Shown: in pieces, positions 6,292 to 13,370 of the stretch
Layout: every line of letters begins with the position of its first letter
Numbering within the stretch: the stretch's first letter is position 1
Assembly (NCBI GenBank): GCA_041685075.1
Contig: JAWLGN010000077.1
Location: 1 to 19,700, forward strand
From: JAMCRM01 sp041685075
Lineage (GTDB): Bacteria > Acidobacteriota > Terriglobia > Bryobacterales > Bryobacteraceae
Reading direction: 5' to 3'
Length of the DNA stretch: 19,700 bases
Notes under the pieces: generated by a model
Seen by the model: only the letters and a program-made list of their open reading frames with translations
Told to the model about the DNA's origin: nothing
Databases searched by the model: none
Program-made: the position numbers and the translations under genes

Positions 6292-7605
6292 CTAAGGAAT
6301 CGCCGCCAGATCCGTAGTGAGTTCAGGGACCTCTATGCCGATGCGCGTGCCGCGTCCCGGCTGGCTGTCAATCCACATCCGATAGTCGTTCTGGAACAGC
6401 ACCTTGAGCCGTTCGTTCACGTTGCTGACCCCGATGCCGCGTTCCAACAGGTTGGCCAGTTTGGCCTCGGGTATTCCCACACCATCGTCCTCCACCAGCA
6501 GATGGAGGCGGGAATCCACGCGCGAGGCCCGCAACCGTATGGTGCCTCCTTCAACCTTCGTGCTGAGCCCGTGTTTGATCGAGTTTTCGATCAATGGTTG
6601 CAATAACATGCTGGGCACGAGCATATCCAGCGTCTCCGGCTCCACTTCTTTATCGAAGCGAAGCTTCTCCCCGAAGCGTACCACCTCGATGGCCAGGTAG
6701 TCGTCTATGAAACTCAATTCTTCCCGCAGGGCCGCAAAATTTTCGTGTTTCCGTAGCAGGCGGCGGAGGATATTGGAGAGCTTCAGAACCATGGTACGCG
6801 CCTGGGCCGGGTCCGTGCGGATCAGCGAGGAGACGGAATTGAGCGTATTGAACAGAAAGTGGGGGTTGATCTGGCCGGCCAGTGCCTGCAGGCGCGCCTG
6901 CATGAGCAAGCGCTGCTGGTCTTCGAGCTTCTTCTCGTTGCGGGCGTTGTTCCAGATCTTGAGCGGCAGGCTCACGGCGAACAAGGTAGTGGCATAGACC
7001 GCCACAATGGCCAGGGGGTGGGGCTGGTCCCAGGCGGGCGAAATGTAGAAGAGGCGATCGCGGCCGAAGAAGTATCCCAGGGTTTGGCGAAAGAACTCGG
7101 CGAACAAAATGGAGGCCAGCAGCAGCAGGTGAAAGGCCGTGCGGCGATGATCGCGGCTCTCCTTGAAAAAACGGTAGATATTCAGGTCGAAGAAGGGCGA
7201 GAAGCGCCAGACCTCTTCCGGGTCGGGAGCGCAGTCCCGCACCACTCCGCCCAGCAGGCCCACGCTTGCCAGCAACGGCATGGTGAGGTGTTCGCCGGCG
7301 ATCATCGCGGGGATGGAGATGAGAATGCCCGAGAGCAGCCCGGTGACATAACCGCCCAGGATGCCGGAGAGCAGGCTCGCCTCCAGCCCCAGGTCCACCG
7401 CCTGGTAGCTCCGGCCCACCACGCGGGTGGCCACGCCGGCGGCGAAGACGGTGGAGAACCATAGCGCCAGGCGCAGCCGCTGTCCCAGGGTGCGGGACTC
7501 CTGCATGAGCATGCGTTTGACAGCGCTCGAACGCACCAGGAAACTGGCCAGACAGGCCACCACCCCGAGTTTGACCAACAGCGTTACCCAGTATCCTTCG
7601 CGCAT
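6292..7605 (-). CDS. LytS-type membrane sensor histidine kinase
   Basis: This is a 437-residue inner-membrane sensor kinase. The N-terminal half has several hydrophobic helices (from WVTLLVKLGVVACLASFLV onward). It includes a segment, SYQAVDLGLEASLLSGILGG then VTGLLSGILISIPAMIAGE, that resembles the 5TM domain of LytS/YhcK receptors. The cytoplasmic half matches the His_kinase (PF06580) family: LQALAGQINPHFLFNTLNS with the phosphoacceptor His249, then SMLLQPLIENSIKHGL (N box) and VEDDGVGIPEAKL (G box). It ends with GIGVSNVNERL and SQPGRGTRIGIEVP. Such kinases normally pair with a LytTR response regulator, but none lies in the window, so it appears orphaned here. It is transcribed with the methyltransferase and divergently from ribA. 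The signal sensed is unknown. Confidence 0.9.
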   Translation of the reverse strand: MREGYWVTLLVKLGVVACLASFLVRSSAVKRMLMQESRTLGQRLRLALWFSTVFAAGVATRVVGRSYQAVDLGLEASLLSGILGGYVTGLLSGILISIPAMIAGEHLTMPLLASVGLLGGVVRDCAPDPEEVWRFSPFFDLNIYRFFKESRDHRRTAFHLLLLASILFAEFFRQTLGYFFGRDRLFYISPAWDQPHPLAIVAVYATTLFAVSLPLKIWNNARNEKKLEDQQRLLMQARLQALAGQINPHFLFNTLNSVSSLIRTDPAQARTMVLKLSNILRRLLRKHENFAALREELSFIDDYLAIEVVRFGEKLRFDKEVEPETLDMLVPSMLLQPLIENSIKHGLSTKVEGGTIRLRASRVDSRLHLLVEDDGVGIPEAKLANLLERGIGVSNVNERLKVLFQNDYRMWIDSQPGRGTRIGIEVPELTTDLAAIP

Positions 7606-7618
7606 TCGGGCTCGAACT

Positions 7619-7628
7619 CATTATAATG
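7619..7628. promoter_or_regulatory. Palindromic -10 element, candidate bidirectional promoter
   Basis: CATTATAATG is its own reverse complement, so TATAAT is present on both strands (7622-7627 plus; 7620-7625 minus). Predicted starts are near 7634 for ribA and near 7613 for the kinase, whose ATG is at 7605. No clear -35 box is seen on either side. Confidence 0.6.
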
Positions 7629-7655
7629 AAAGAGGCAGCCAGACATTTACACGCG

Positions 7656-8300
7656 ATGACCAGTCCCCGTATGCCGGAGCTGCGCAAAGTGGCCGAGGCC
7701 GACCTGCCTACACGTTACGGATGCTTCCGCATCTTCGGCTTTGACGCCCGCCAGGGCGACGCGGTGGAAGAAGCGGTGGTACTGAACATGGGCGCGATAG
7801 GAGCGCCGGTGAACGGCAACGGAGCCGTGCCGCACGCGCCGCCGCTGGTGCGTATCCATTCCCAGTGCCTGACGGGCGACGTCTTCCACAGCCTGCGGTG
7901 CGACTGCCGCGCGCAACTGGAGATGGCCATGGAGAGGATCGCCGCCGAGGGGCGCGGGTTGATCATCTACGAGCACCAGGAGGGGCGCGGCATCGGGCTG
8001 CTCAACAAGCTGCGCGCCTACGAGTTGCAGGACCACGGCGCCGATACCGTGGAGGCCAACCTCCGGCTGGGCTTCCAGCCGGACCTGCGCCATTACCTTC
8101 TCCCCGGCGCCATTCTGCGCTACTTCGGGCTGACGCGCATCCGCCTGCTGTCGAACAATCCGGATAAAGTGCGGGCGGTCGAGGAAGCGGGCATCGAAGT
8201 GGTGGAGCGGGTCCCCTGCCTGGTTCCGCCGCTCGCATCCACCCAGGCGTACCTGCGCACCAAGAAGGAAAAAATGGGCCACCTGCTGGAAGGGGTCTAG
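7656..8300 (+). CDS. ribA: GTP cyclohydrolase II (riboflavin biosynthesis)
   Basis: This opens the imidazole ring of GTP, giving the diaminohydroxy-phosphoribosylamino-pyrimidine, formate and pyrophosphate, the first committed step of riboflavin synthesis. Compared with E. coli RibA, all key residues are visible. With the start at 7656 these are the zinc cysteines in HSQCLTGDVFHSLRCDC (Cys71, 82, 84), the loop EHQEGRGIGLLNK, Tyr122 in RAYELQ, and Asp143 and Arg145 in FQPDLRHY. The KKEKMGHLLEGV tail is also typical. An ATG at 7626 overlaps the -10 box and is unlikely. ATG 7656 is used here, but ATG 7671 (MPELRKVAEADLPT) aligns best with the E. coli N-terminus; neither has a clear ribosome binding site. 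It is monofunctional, with no DHBP synthase domain, and is followed after 6 nt by the DUF192 gene. Confidence 0.95.
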   Translation: MTSPRMPELRKVAEADLPTRYGCFRIFGFDARQGDAVEEAVVLNMGAIGAPVNGNGAVPHAPPLVRIHSQCLTGDVFHSLRCDCRAQLEMAMERIAAEGRGLIIYEHQEGRGIGLLNKLRAYELQDHGADTVEANLRLGFQPDLRHYLLPGAILRYFGLTRIRLLSNNPDKVRAVEEAGIEVVERVPCLVPPLASTQAYLRTKKEKMGHLLEGV

Positions 8301-8306
8301 GCGGGT

Positions 8307-8675
8307 GTGAAGATCGCGGTTCGCAACCAGACCCGCAACACGGTGCTGGCGTCGGAAGCCGAGGTGGCCGATACCAGCGCCAAGCGGCGGGTCGGGTTGC
8401 TGCGGCACGAGCGCCTGGATGCCGGGCAGGGGTTGTGGATCGTACCCTGCGAATCCGTCCACACGTTTTTCATGCGGTTCCCCATAGACCTGGTCTACCT
8501 GACACGCGATCACCGGGTGCGCAAAACGTGCAGCCGCGTGGGGCCGTGGAGGATTTCCGCCTGCCTGCCGGCGCACTCGGTGCTGGAGTTGCCCGCCGGC
8601 ACGGTGGAAGCCACCGGCACCCGCAAGGGCGACCAGTTGTCGATTGAAACGGCAGGCGGCGGCGCTCCCGCCTGA
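8307..8675 (+). CDS. DUF192 family protein
   Basis: A 122-residue protein of the DUF192 family, whose function is not established. Family features are RRVGLLRHERLDAGQGLWIVPCESVHTFFM (the LM/LR..L..G.gm.f....-HTFFM pattern) and FPIDLVYLTRDHRV. The SRVGPWRISACLPAHSVLELPAGT segment ends in a KGDQL motif. Many DUF192 proteins carry a signal peptide; this one lacks it and begins directly with KIAVRNQTRN, so it is probably cytoplasmic. The start is GTG 8307, six bases after the ribA stop, with GAAGGGG (8289-8295) as a possible ribosome binding site, so it is probably co-transcribed with ribA. The C-terminal tail GGGAPA is low complexity. Confidence 0.85.
   Translation: MKIAVRNQTRNTVLASEAEVADTSAKRRVGLLRHERLDAGQGLWIVPCESVHTFFMRFPIDLVYLTRDHRVRKTCSRVGPWRISACLPAHSVLELPAGTVEATGTRKGDQLSIETAGGGAPA
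8653..8674 (+). terminator. Inverted repeat at the end of the DUF192 gene
   Basis: CAGGCGG (8653-8659), an 8-nt loop and CCGCCTG (8668-8674) form a 7-bp stem overlapping the stop codon. No T-run follows; it may partly separate the ribA unit from the secretion operon. Confidence 0.25.
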
Positions 8676-8696
8676 GGCCCGCGCCCGGCCGGTTCC

Positions 8697-8725
8697 CACA
8701 CGTTACACTAAACCTTTCACACGTT
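8697..8725 (+). promoter_or_regulatory. Direct repeat CACACGTT x2 upstream of the sigma gene; likely promoter region
   Basis: CACACGTT occurs at 8697-8704 and again at 8718-8725, 21 bp apart (two helical turns). A -10-like TACACT (8704-8709) overlaps the first copy. The region is the 100-nt gap before the ECF sigma gene, which heads the secretion operon. No standard ECF GGAAC -35 is visible. Confidence 0.4.
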
Positions 8726-8775
8726 CCAGACTTTTCGCTCAACCCGAGCGTCTTCAGACAAGGAGCCGGAGCCCT

Positions 8776-9342
8776 TTGATCTTCCGGGCGGTAGAGGATG
8801 CGGACCTGATCCGCAAGGCGCGCGAGGGAGACGTGGGCGCGTTCAATGCCCTGGTTTCCCGGTGGGACAAGCGTGTCTACAACTACCTGCTGCGCATTCT
8901 CGGCAACCGCGAGGACGCTCTGGACCTCAGTCAGGACGTATTTTTGAAGGCGTACCAGAATCTGCGCAAGCTCGAAGACCCGTCCCGGTTCGCGCCGTGG
9001 CTGTTCCGGATCGCGCACAACGAGGCGTATTCGCTGTTTCGCAAGCGGCGGCCGGAAGCGGACGTGGAGGAGATGCCGGTGAAGACGACCGGGGAGGGTA
9101 TCACGGTCGGGGGCAGCCCGGTGTTTCCGGTGGAGCTGTCGCTGGCGGTAAGCGCGGCGCTCGACCGGCTGTCGCCGGACCAGCGCGAGGCCGTGGTCCT
9201 CAAGATCTACCAGGGTTTCAAATTCGAGGAGATGGCCGGAATTCTGGATTGCCCGGTATCCACGGTGAAGTCGCGGTTGTACACCGCGCTGGATCTTCTG
9301 AAGGCTGAACTGGCTCCCGTGAAGTCGCGAGGTTTGGAATGA
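8776..9342 (+). CDS. ECF (sigma-70 family) RNA polymerase sigma factor
   Basis: This is a 188-residue extracytoplasmic-function sigma factor. Region 2 runs over DVGAFNALVSRWDKRVYNYL, GNREDALDLSQDVFLKAYQNL and FAPWLFRIAHNEAYSLFRKRR (-10 recognition). After a linker, region 4 is LDRLSPDQREAVVLKIYQGF and FEEMAGILDCPVSTVKSRLYTAL (helix-turn-helix for the -35). The start is taken as TTG 8776 (MIFRAVEDADLIRKAREGD), because AGGAG at 8761-8765 and GGAG at 8768-8771 lie just upstream. The longer in-frame ATG at 8644 would overlap the DUF192 gene and add unrelated sequence. Its stop overlaps the anti-sigma ATG (ATGA). It is the first gene of the secretion operon and probably drives the operon or a linked regulon; the target promoter is unknown. 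Confidence 0.9.
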   Translation: MIFRAVEDADLIRKAREGDVGAFNALVSRWDKRVYNYLLRILGNREDALDLSQDVFLKAYQNLRKLEDPSRFAPWLFRIAHNEAYSLFRKRRPEADVEEMPVKTTGEGITVGGSPVFPVELSLAVSAALDRLSPDQREAVVLKIYQGFKFEEMAGILDCPVSTVKSRLYTALDLLKAELAPVKSRGLE

Positions 9343-9938
9343 GTTGCTCGCCATTCGATCTGAAGGACTACGCCTTGAACGAGCTGGCAGACAGTGAACG
9401 CCGGCAAGTCGAGGCGCACGTGAAGGGCTGCGCAGCCTGCGGCGAAGAGCTGGAACGGCTGCGCCTGACGCAAGCCGCGCTGGCGGCGCTGGCGGAGGAG
9501 GAGATTCCGCGGCGGATCGGTTTCGTATCCGACCGGGTCTTCGAGCCTTCCGCGCCGCGCCGCTGGTGGGCGGCCTTCTGGGAATCCAGCGCACGGCTGG
9601 GGTTCGCCTCCGCGGCCGTGCTGGCAGTTGCCATGATGGTTTCCGCGCTGACGCGGCCGGCTCCCGCACCGACCGTCGCGGCGCCGGGACCGGAACTGGC
9701 GGCCATCGAGGCGAAGCTCGAGCAGCGGCTCCAGGAGGCCGTCGCGCGCGCGGTGGCCGAGACGGAGGCGCGCCAGGAGGCCCGCACCCGGGACCTGCTG
9801 GCGGCCGCCGAGGAACGGCACAACATGGAGCTGAAATCCATCGAACTGGCCGTGGAGCAGAATCTATCTGTGCTGGAGAAGCGCTACGCGCGCATGCGGC
9901 TGGAGCTGGCCAGCGCCGCTCTGGGAGGGTTTGAATGA
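9339..9938 (+). CDS. Membrane anti-sigma factor with zinc-binding anti-sigma domain
   Basis: This is predicted to hold the upstream ECF sigma inactive at the membrane. The N-terminal zinc anti-sigma domain shows LKDYALNELADSERRQVEAH followed by the H-x3-C-x2-C motif (His27, Cys31, Cys34). Cys3 is a candidate fourth ligand. One membrane helix spans about residues 87-104 (LGFASAAVLAVAMMVSAL). The periplasmic part is unusual: after a Pro/Ala linker, residues about 120-190 form a long Glu/Arg/Ala-rich predicted coiled coil with no known sensor domain. It is 199 residues long, is translated through the ATGA overlap with sigma, and its own stop overlaps the next start (ATGA). The signal is unknown; association with secretion proteins through the coiled coil is inference. 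Confidence 0.85.
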   Translation: MSCSPFDLKDYALNELADSERRQVEAHVKGCAACGEELERLRLTQAALAALAEEEIPRRIGFVSDRVFEPSAPRRWWAAFWESSARLGFASAAVLAVAMMVSALTRPAPAPTVAAPGPELAAIEAKLEQRLQEAVARAVAETEARQEARTRDLLAAAEERHNMELKSIELAVEQNLSVLEKRYARMRLELASAALGGFE

Positions 9939-10462
9939 AGCTGGCCTCGGTCCTGCTGCTGCTGGCGGCGGCGGCATGGGGGCAGAGCGAGCCCGCCACC
10001 ACGGGCCCCGTCCGCGCAGATATCGCGGCGATCGAAAAGGCCTTCGACGGCAAGGTCCGGAAGGTGAGCGCCACCGACCCGGTGGAGGTGATGAGCTCCG
10101 CGCAGGGCGTGTATCTCGAGGGTTTCGGGGCGGTCTTCACGGCGCAGCTCGATCTCATCATGACCCCCACCATCAACCCGTTCCGCCAGAAGATGTCGAA
10201 ACAGGAGGTCGCCCGGGTGCGCGCGCGCAAACTGGAGCGGCTGCCGGTAGTAAAGTCGCTCATGCGCGAGATGCTGAAGCAGACGGCCAGGGCGCTGAGC
10301 AGCATGCCGGAGGAGGAGCGGGTGGTGATCGCGGTTTCGCTGTTCCACTTCAACTGGGAGGACACCTCGGGGCTGCCGGCCCAGATCGTCATGCAGGCGC
10401 AGAAGCAGAAGCTGCTGGCGCAGGCTTCGGCGGATAACGCCATAGAGGTGCAAGAGTACTGA
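9935..10462 (+). CDS. Secreted protein of unknown function between anti-sigma and gspE
   Basis: I do not recognise a family. The 175-residue product begins with a clear signal peptide (MKLASVLLLLAAAAWGQ). The mature part is mostly predicted helix. Notable segments are GVYLEGFGAVFTAQLDLIMTP (about residues 58-78), INPFRQKMSKQEVARVRARK, and EERVVIAVSLFHFNWEDTSG (about 130-149). The last resembles a small beta-alpha unit with a conserved-looking W-E-D. There is no cysteine and no lipobox. It is coupled to the anti-sigma gene by an ATGA overlap and to gspE by a 1-nt gap, so all three are made together. Position suggests a periplasmic partner of the anti-sigma factor or of the secretion apparatus; this is inference only. 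Confidence 0.75.
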   Translation: MKLASVLLLLAAAAWGQSEPATTGPVRADIAAIEKAFDGKVRKVSATDPVEVMSSAQGVYLEGFGAVFTAQLDLIMTPTINPFRQKMSKQEVARVRARKLERLPVVKSLMREMLKQTARALSSMPEEERVVIAVSLFHFNWEDTSGLPAQIVMQAQKQKLLAQASADNAIEVQEY

Positions 10463-10463
10463 C

Positions 10464-12155
10464 GTGGCAAGCGCGAATCCCCATTCCGGCGCGAGCCCTG
10501 CGGCGGCCGTGGCGCCGCCCCGCCTGGGCGAGATGCTCATCGCGCGGCGGCTGATCGCACCGGAGGACCTCGAGCGCGCGCTCGAGTTGCAGCGCGAGCG
10601 CGGCGATAAGATCGGCAAAATCCTGGTGGACATGGGATTTCTGGCGGCCCGCGACCTGCTGGCAGTGCTTGCCGAGCAGTTGGCGGTGCCGCTGGTGACC
10701 GTGGATGCGCCGCCGCCCGCCGCTCCGGAGCTGGAAGGCCTGGCCCCGCGCTTCCTGCGCCAGTGCCGCGTCTATCCGTTGGCGCTGGACGACGCCACCC
10801 TCACGCTGGCGATGGCCGACCCGCTGGATTTCGAAAGCATCGCGGCGGTGCGCGGGTTTTCGGGCCTGAAGGTGAAGCCGGCGCTGGCGGCCGAGCAGGA
10901 GATCCTGGACGCCATCGAGCGGCACTACGGCAGCGAGTCCGAAAGACAGGTCCTGGCCGGCGACGAGAGCGAGCAGGCCAGCGAAGACCTGGAACACCTG
11001 CGCGATATGGCGAGCGAGGCGCCCGTCATCCGGCTGGTGAACGCCATGATCGCGCAGGCGCTCGAAAAGCGCGCCAGCGACATCCACATCGAGCCGTTCG
11101 AGAAGGAGTTCCGCATCCGCTTCCGCGTGGACGGCGTGCTCTACGCACAGGAGTCGCCGCCCAGGGAGTTGAAAGCCGCCATCATCTCCCGGCTGAAGCT
11201 GATGGCCAAGCTGAACATCGCGGAGCGCCGCCTGCCGCAGGACGGCCGCATCAAAATCAAGATCCTGGGGCGCGAGGTGGACCTGCGCGTTTCCACGCTC
11301 CCCACGCTCTACGGCGAGAGCGTGGTGATGCGCCTGCTCGACCGCTCCGCGGGCGACTTCTACGACCTGCGCCGGCTGGGCTTCGACGAGCACATGCTGG
11401 CGCGCATGGAGCACTTCACTTCCCTGCCCCACGGCATCTTCCTGGTAACCGGGCCGACCGGCAGCGGCAAATCCACCACCCTCTACTCGGCGCTGAAGCG
11501 CATCAACCTGCCGGACAAAAAGATCATCACCATCGAGGACCCGGTGGAGTACCAGATGGACGGGATCAACCAGATCCACGTGAACCCGCAGATCGGGTTG
11601 ACGTTCGCGGCCGGGCTGCGCCACATCGTGCGGCAGGACCCGGACGTGATCATGGTGGGGGAGATCCGCGACCGCGAAACGGCCGATATCGCCATCCGGT
11701 CGGCGCTGACCGGGCACCTGGTATTCTCCACGCTGCACACCAACGACGCGCCCAGCGCCATCACGCGGCTGACCGATATGGGGGTCGAGAACTACCTGAT
11801 CACCTCCTCGCTGGTGGCGGTGCTGGCGCAGCGGCTGGTGCGGGTCATCTGCGCGGACTGCCGCGTGCCGGCGGGGCCGCGGACGGCGCCGGACGGTACC
11901 CAGGTGGAGACCTGGCGCGGCGCCGGCTGCGAGCGCTGTAACGGCACGGGCTACGTCTCCCGCATGGGCATCTTCGAGCTGATGGAGCTGAACGACGACA
12001 TCCGGCGGCGGATCATGGCCAACGAAGATGCCGCCCAGCTCACCGCCGCGGCGCGCCGCAACGGCATGCACAACCTGCGGGAAGACGGGTGGCACAAGGT
12101 CTCCCTGGGGGTCACCACGGCCGAAGAGGTGATGCGGGTGACCCAGGAGTTCTGA
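10464..12155 (+). CDS. gspE: Type II secretion ATPase GspE (PilB-family) with MshEN-like N-terminus
   Basis: This hexameric cytoplasmic ATPase powers pseudopilus assembly. The 563-residue protein starts at GTG 10464, one base after the previous stop. Residues 20-43 and 49-72 are two 24-residue motifs separated by 5 residues (RLGEML.., KIGKILVDMG..), matching the cyclic-di-GMP-binding MshEN pattern. The catalytic core has ASDIHIEPFEKEFRIRFRVDG, Walker A GPTGSGKST (330-338), the IITIEDPVEYQ Asp box, Walker B DPDVIMVGEIRD (from 392) and the His box HLVFSTLHTNDA. A CxxC-x22-CxxC zinc site (Cys463/466 and 489/492) marks GspE and related ATPases. The gspF start overlaps the stop (TGATG). PilB is the main alternative, but the downstream gspF-M genes favour GspE. 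Confidence 0.93.
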   Translation: MASANPHSGASPAAAVAPPRLGEMLIARRLIAPEDLERALELQRERGDKIGKILVDMGFLAARDLLAVLAEQLAVPLVTVDAPPPAAPELEGLAPRFLRQCRVYPLALDDATLTLAMADPLDFESIAAVRGFSGLKVKPALAAEQEILDAIERHYGSESERQVLAGDESEQASEDLEHLRDMASEAPVIRLVNAMIAQALEKRASDIHIEPFEKEFRIRFRVDGVLYAQESPPRELKAAIISRLKLMAKLNIAERRLPQDGRIKIKILGREVDLRVSTLPTLYGESVVMRLLDRSAGDFYDLRRLGFDEHMLARMEHFTSLPHGIFLVTGPTGSGKSTTLYSALKRINLPDKKIITIEDPVEYQMDGINQIHVNPQIGLTFAAGLRHIVRQDPDVIMVGEIRDRETADIAIRSALTGHLVFSTLHTNDAPSAITRLTDMGVENYLITSSLVAVLAQRLVRVICADCRVPAGPRTAPDGTQVETWRGAGCERCNGTGYVSRMGIFELMELNDDIRRRIMANEDAAQLTAAARRNGMHNLREDGWHKVSLGVTTAEEVMRVTQEF

Positions 12156-13366
12156 TGGCCACCTTCTTCTTCAGAGCCGTGGCGCCGGACGGGAAGGTGC
12201 GGACGGGCAGCGTCACGGGCGAATCCGATAAGTTCGTCGCGCGCGAGTTGCGGCGCCAGGGATTGATCCCGGTCTACGTGGGGACGGCGCCTCGGAAGTC
12301 CGGCCTGGAGTTGAAACTGCCGGTGTTCGGGCGCCGGCGGCGGCGCGACGTCCTGTTCTTCACCCAGGAGCTTTCCACCCTGCTCAACGCCGGGGTGCCG
12401 CTCGACCGCGCCCTGACCATCACCGGGGAACTCACCGAACGGCCTGCCTTCCGCTACGTGGTGCTGGACATCCTGCGGGTGCTCAAGGGCGGCAAGTCGC
12501 TGGGCGATAGCCTGGCGACGCACCCGGAGTATTTCTCGGACCTGTTCGTGAACATGGTGCGGGCGGGCGAGGCATCGGGCGCGCTCGCGGTGGTCTTCGA
12601 ACGCCTGGCCGAATTCGAGCGCTCGCGGGACGACCTGCGCAGCTACATCATTTCGTCGATGATCTACCCGGCGCTGCTCTCGCTGGTAGGGGTGGCCTCG
12701 ATCTTCGTGTTGTTGAACTTCGTGGTGCCGCGCTTCGCTTCCGTCTTTGCAGAATCGCGCATGCAGGTGCCGCTGCCTACCCAGATTATGCTGGAGGCCA
12801 GCCACATCGTGCAGCAGTACTGGTGGATAGTAGCCGCCGCGGCGCTGGCGGCGGTGGTGGCGCTGCGAGCCTACATCCGGACGGCGCCGGGACGGCTGTG
12901 GTGGGACGCGCTGCGGCTGCGCGTGCCGCTGCTCGGCGATGCGCTGCGGAAGGCTGAAACGGCGCGGTTTGCGCGCGCCATGGCCACCCTGGTGGCCAAC
13001 GCCGTGCCGCTGGTGCAGTCCATTGGGATCGCTTCGGCGATTTTGAACAACCGCATGATCGCCGGGTCGCTCGAAGCGGTGGCCCAGGGGGTGAAGCGCG
13101 GGGAGGGCGTGGCCGCGCCCATACGCCGCGCGGGAGTCTTCCCCCCGCTGGCGGCGCACCTGCTGATGGTGGGGGAGGAGACCGGGCGGCTGGACCACAT
13201 GTTCGCCCGCATGGCCGATATCTACGAAAACGACACGCGCGCGGCCATCAAGCGCTTTACCTCCATCTTCGAGCCAATCGTTATCCTGGTGATGGGAGTG
13301 ATGGTGGGCGCCCTGATCCTGAGTATGCTGCTCGCCATCACGAGCATCAACGAAGTGGCGGTTTGA
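12155..13366 (+). CDS. gspF: Type II secretion inner-membrane platform protein GspF
   Basis: This polytopic inner-membrane protein couples the ATPase to pseudopilin assembly. The 403-residue product begins MATFFFRAVAPDGKVRTGSV, as in GspF/PilC. It has two T2SSF repeats, at about residues 66-189 (FFTQELSTLLNAGVPLDRAL, GKSLGDSL, MVRAGEASGAL) and about 268-390 (ARFARAMATLVANAVPLVQS, VGEETGRLDHM). Membrane helices are at about 172-195, 222-241 and 373-396. The glutamate of the conserved GE-x-x-G motif is present in both repeats. ATG 12155 overlaps the gspE stop. The gspG start lies 4 nt after its stop. Confidence 0.95.
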   Translation: MATFFFRAVAPDGKVRTGSVTGESDKFVARELRRQGLIPVYVGTAPRKSGLELKLPVFGRRRRRDVLFFTQELSTLLNAGVPLDRALTITGELTERPAFRYVVLDILRVLKGGKSLGDSLATHPEYFSDLFVNMVRAGEASGALAVVFERLAEFERSRDDLRSYIISSMIYPALLSLVGVASIFVLLNFVVPRFASVFAESRMQVPLPTQIMLEASHIVQQYWWIVAAAALAAVVALRAYIRTAPGRLWWDALRLRVPLLGDALRKAETARFARAMATLVANAVPLVQSIGIASAILNNRMIAGSLEAVAQGVKRGEGVAAPIRRAGVFPPLAAHLLMVGEETGRLDHMFARMADIYENDTRAAIKRFTSIFEPIVILVMGVMVGALILSMLLAITSINEVAV

Positions 13367-13370
13367 AACC

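Noticed and set aside
7626..7655. ribA starting at ATG 7626
   Set aside because: That ATG overlaps the TATAAT box, so it would lie upstream of the predicted transcript start; the N-terminal homology with E. coli RibA begins near 7671.
8470..10470. Long minus-strand open frame (666 codons) opposite sigma, anti-sigma and the unknown gene
   Set aside because: It is the antisense of well-supported genes in high-GC DNA; its translation is Arg/Ser/Pro-rich with no domain.
10389..12095. Minus-strand open frame (568 codons) opposite gspE
   Set aside because: Shadow frame; His/Gln/Arg/Val-rich translation and no ribosome binding site, while gspE on the plus strand has all its motifs.
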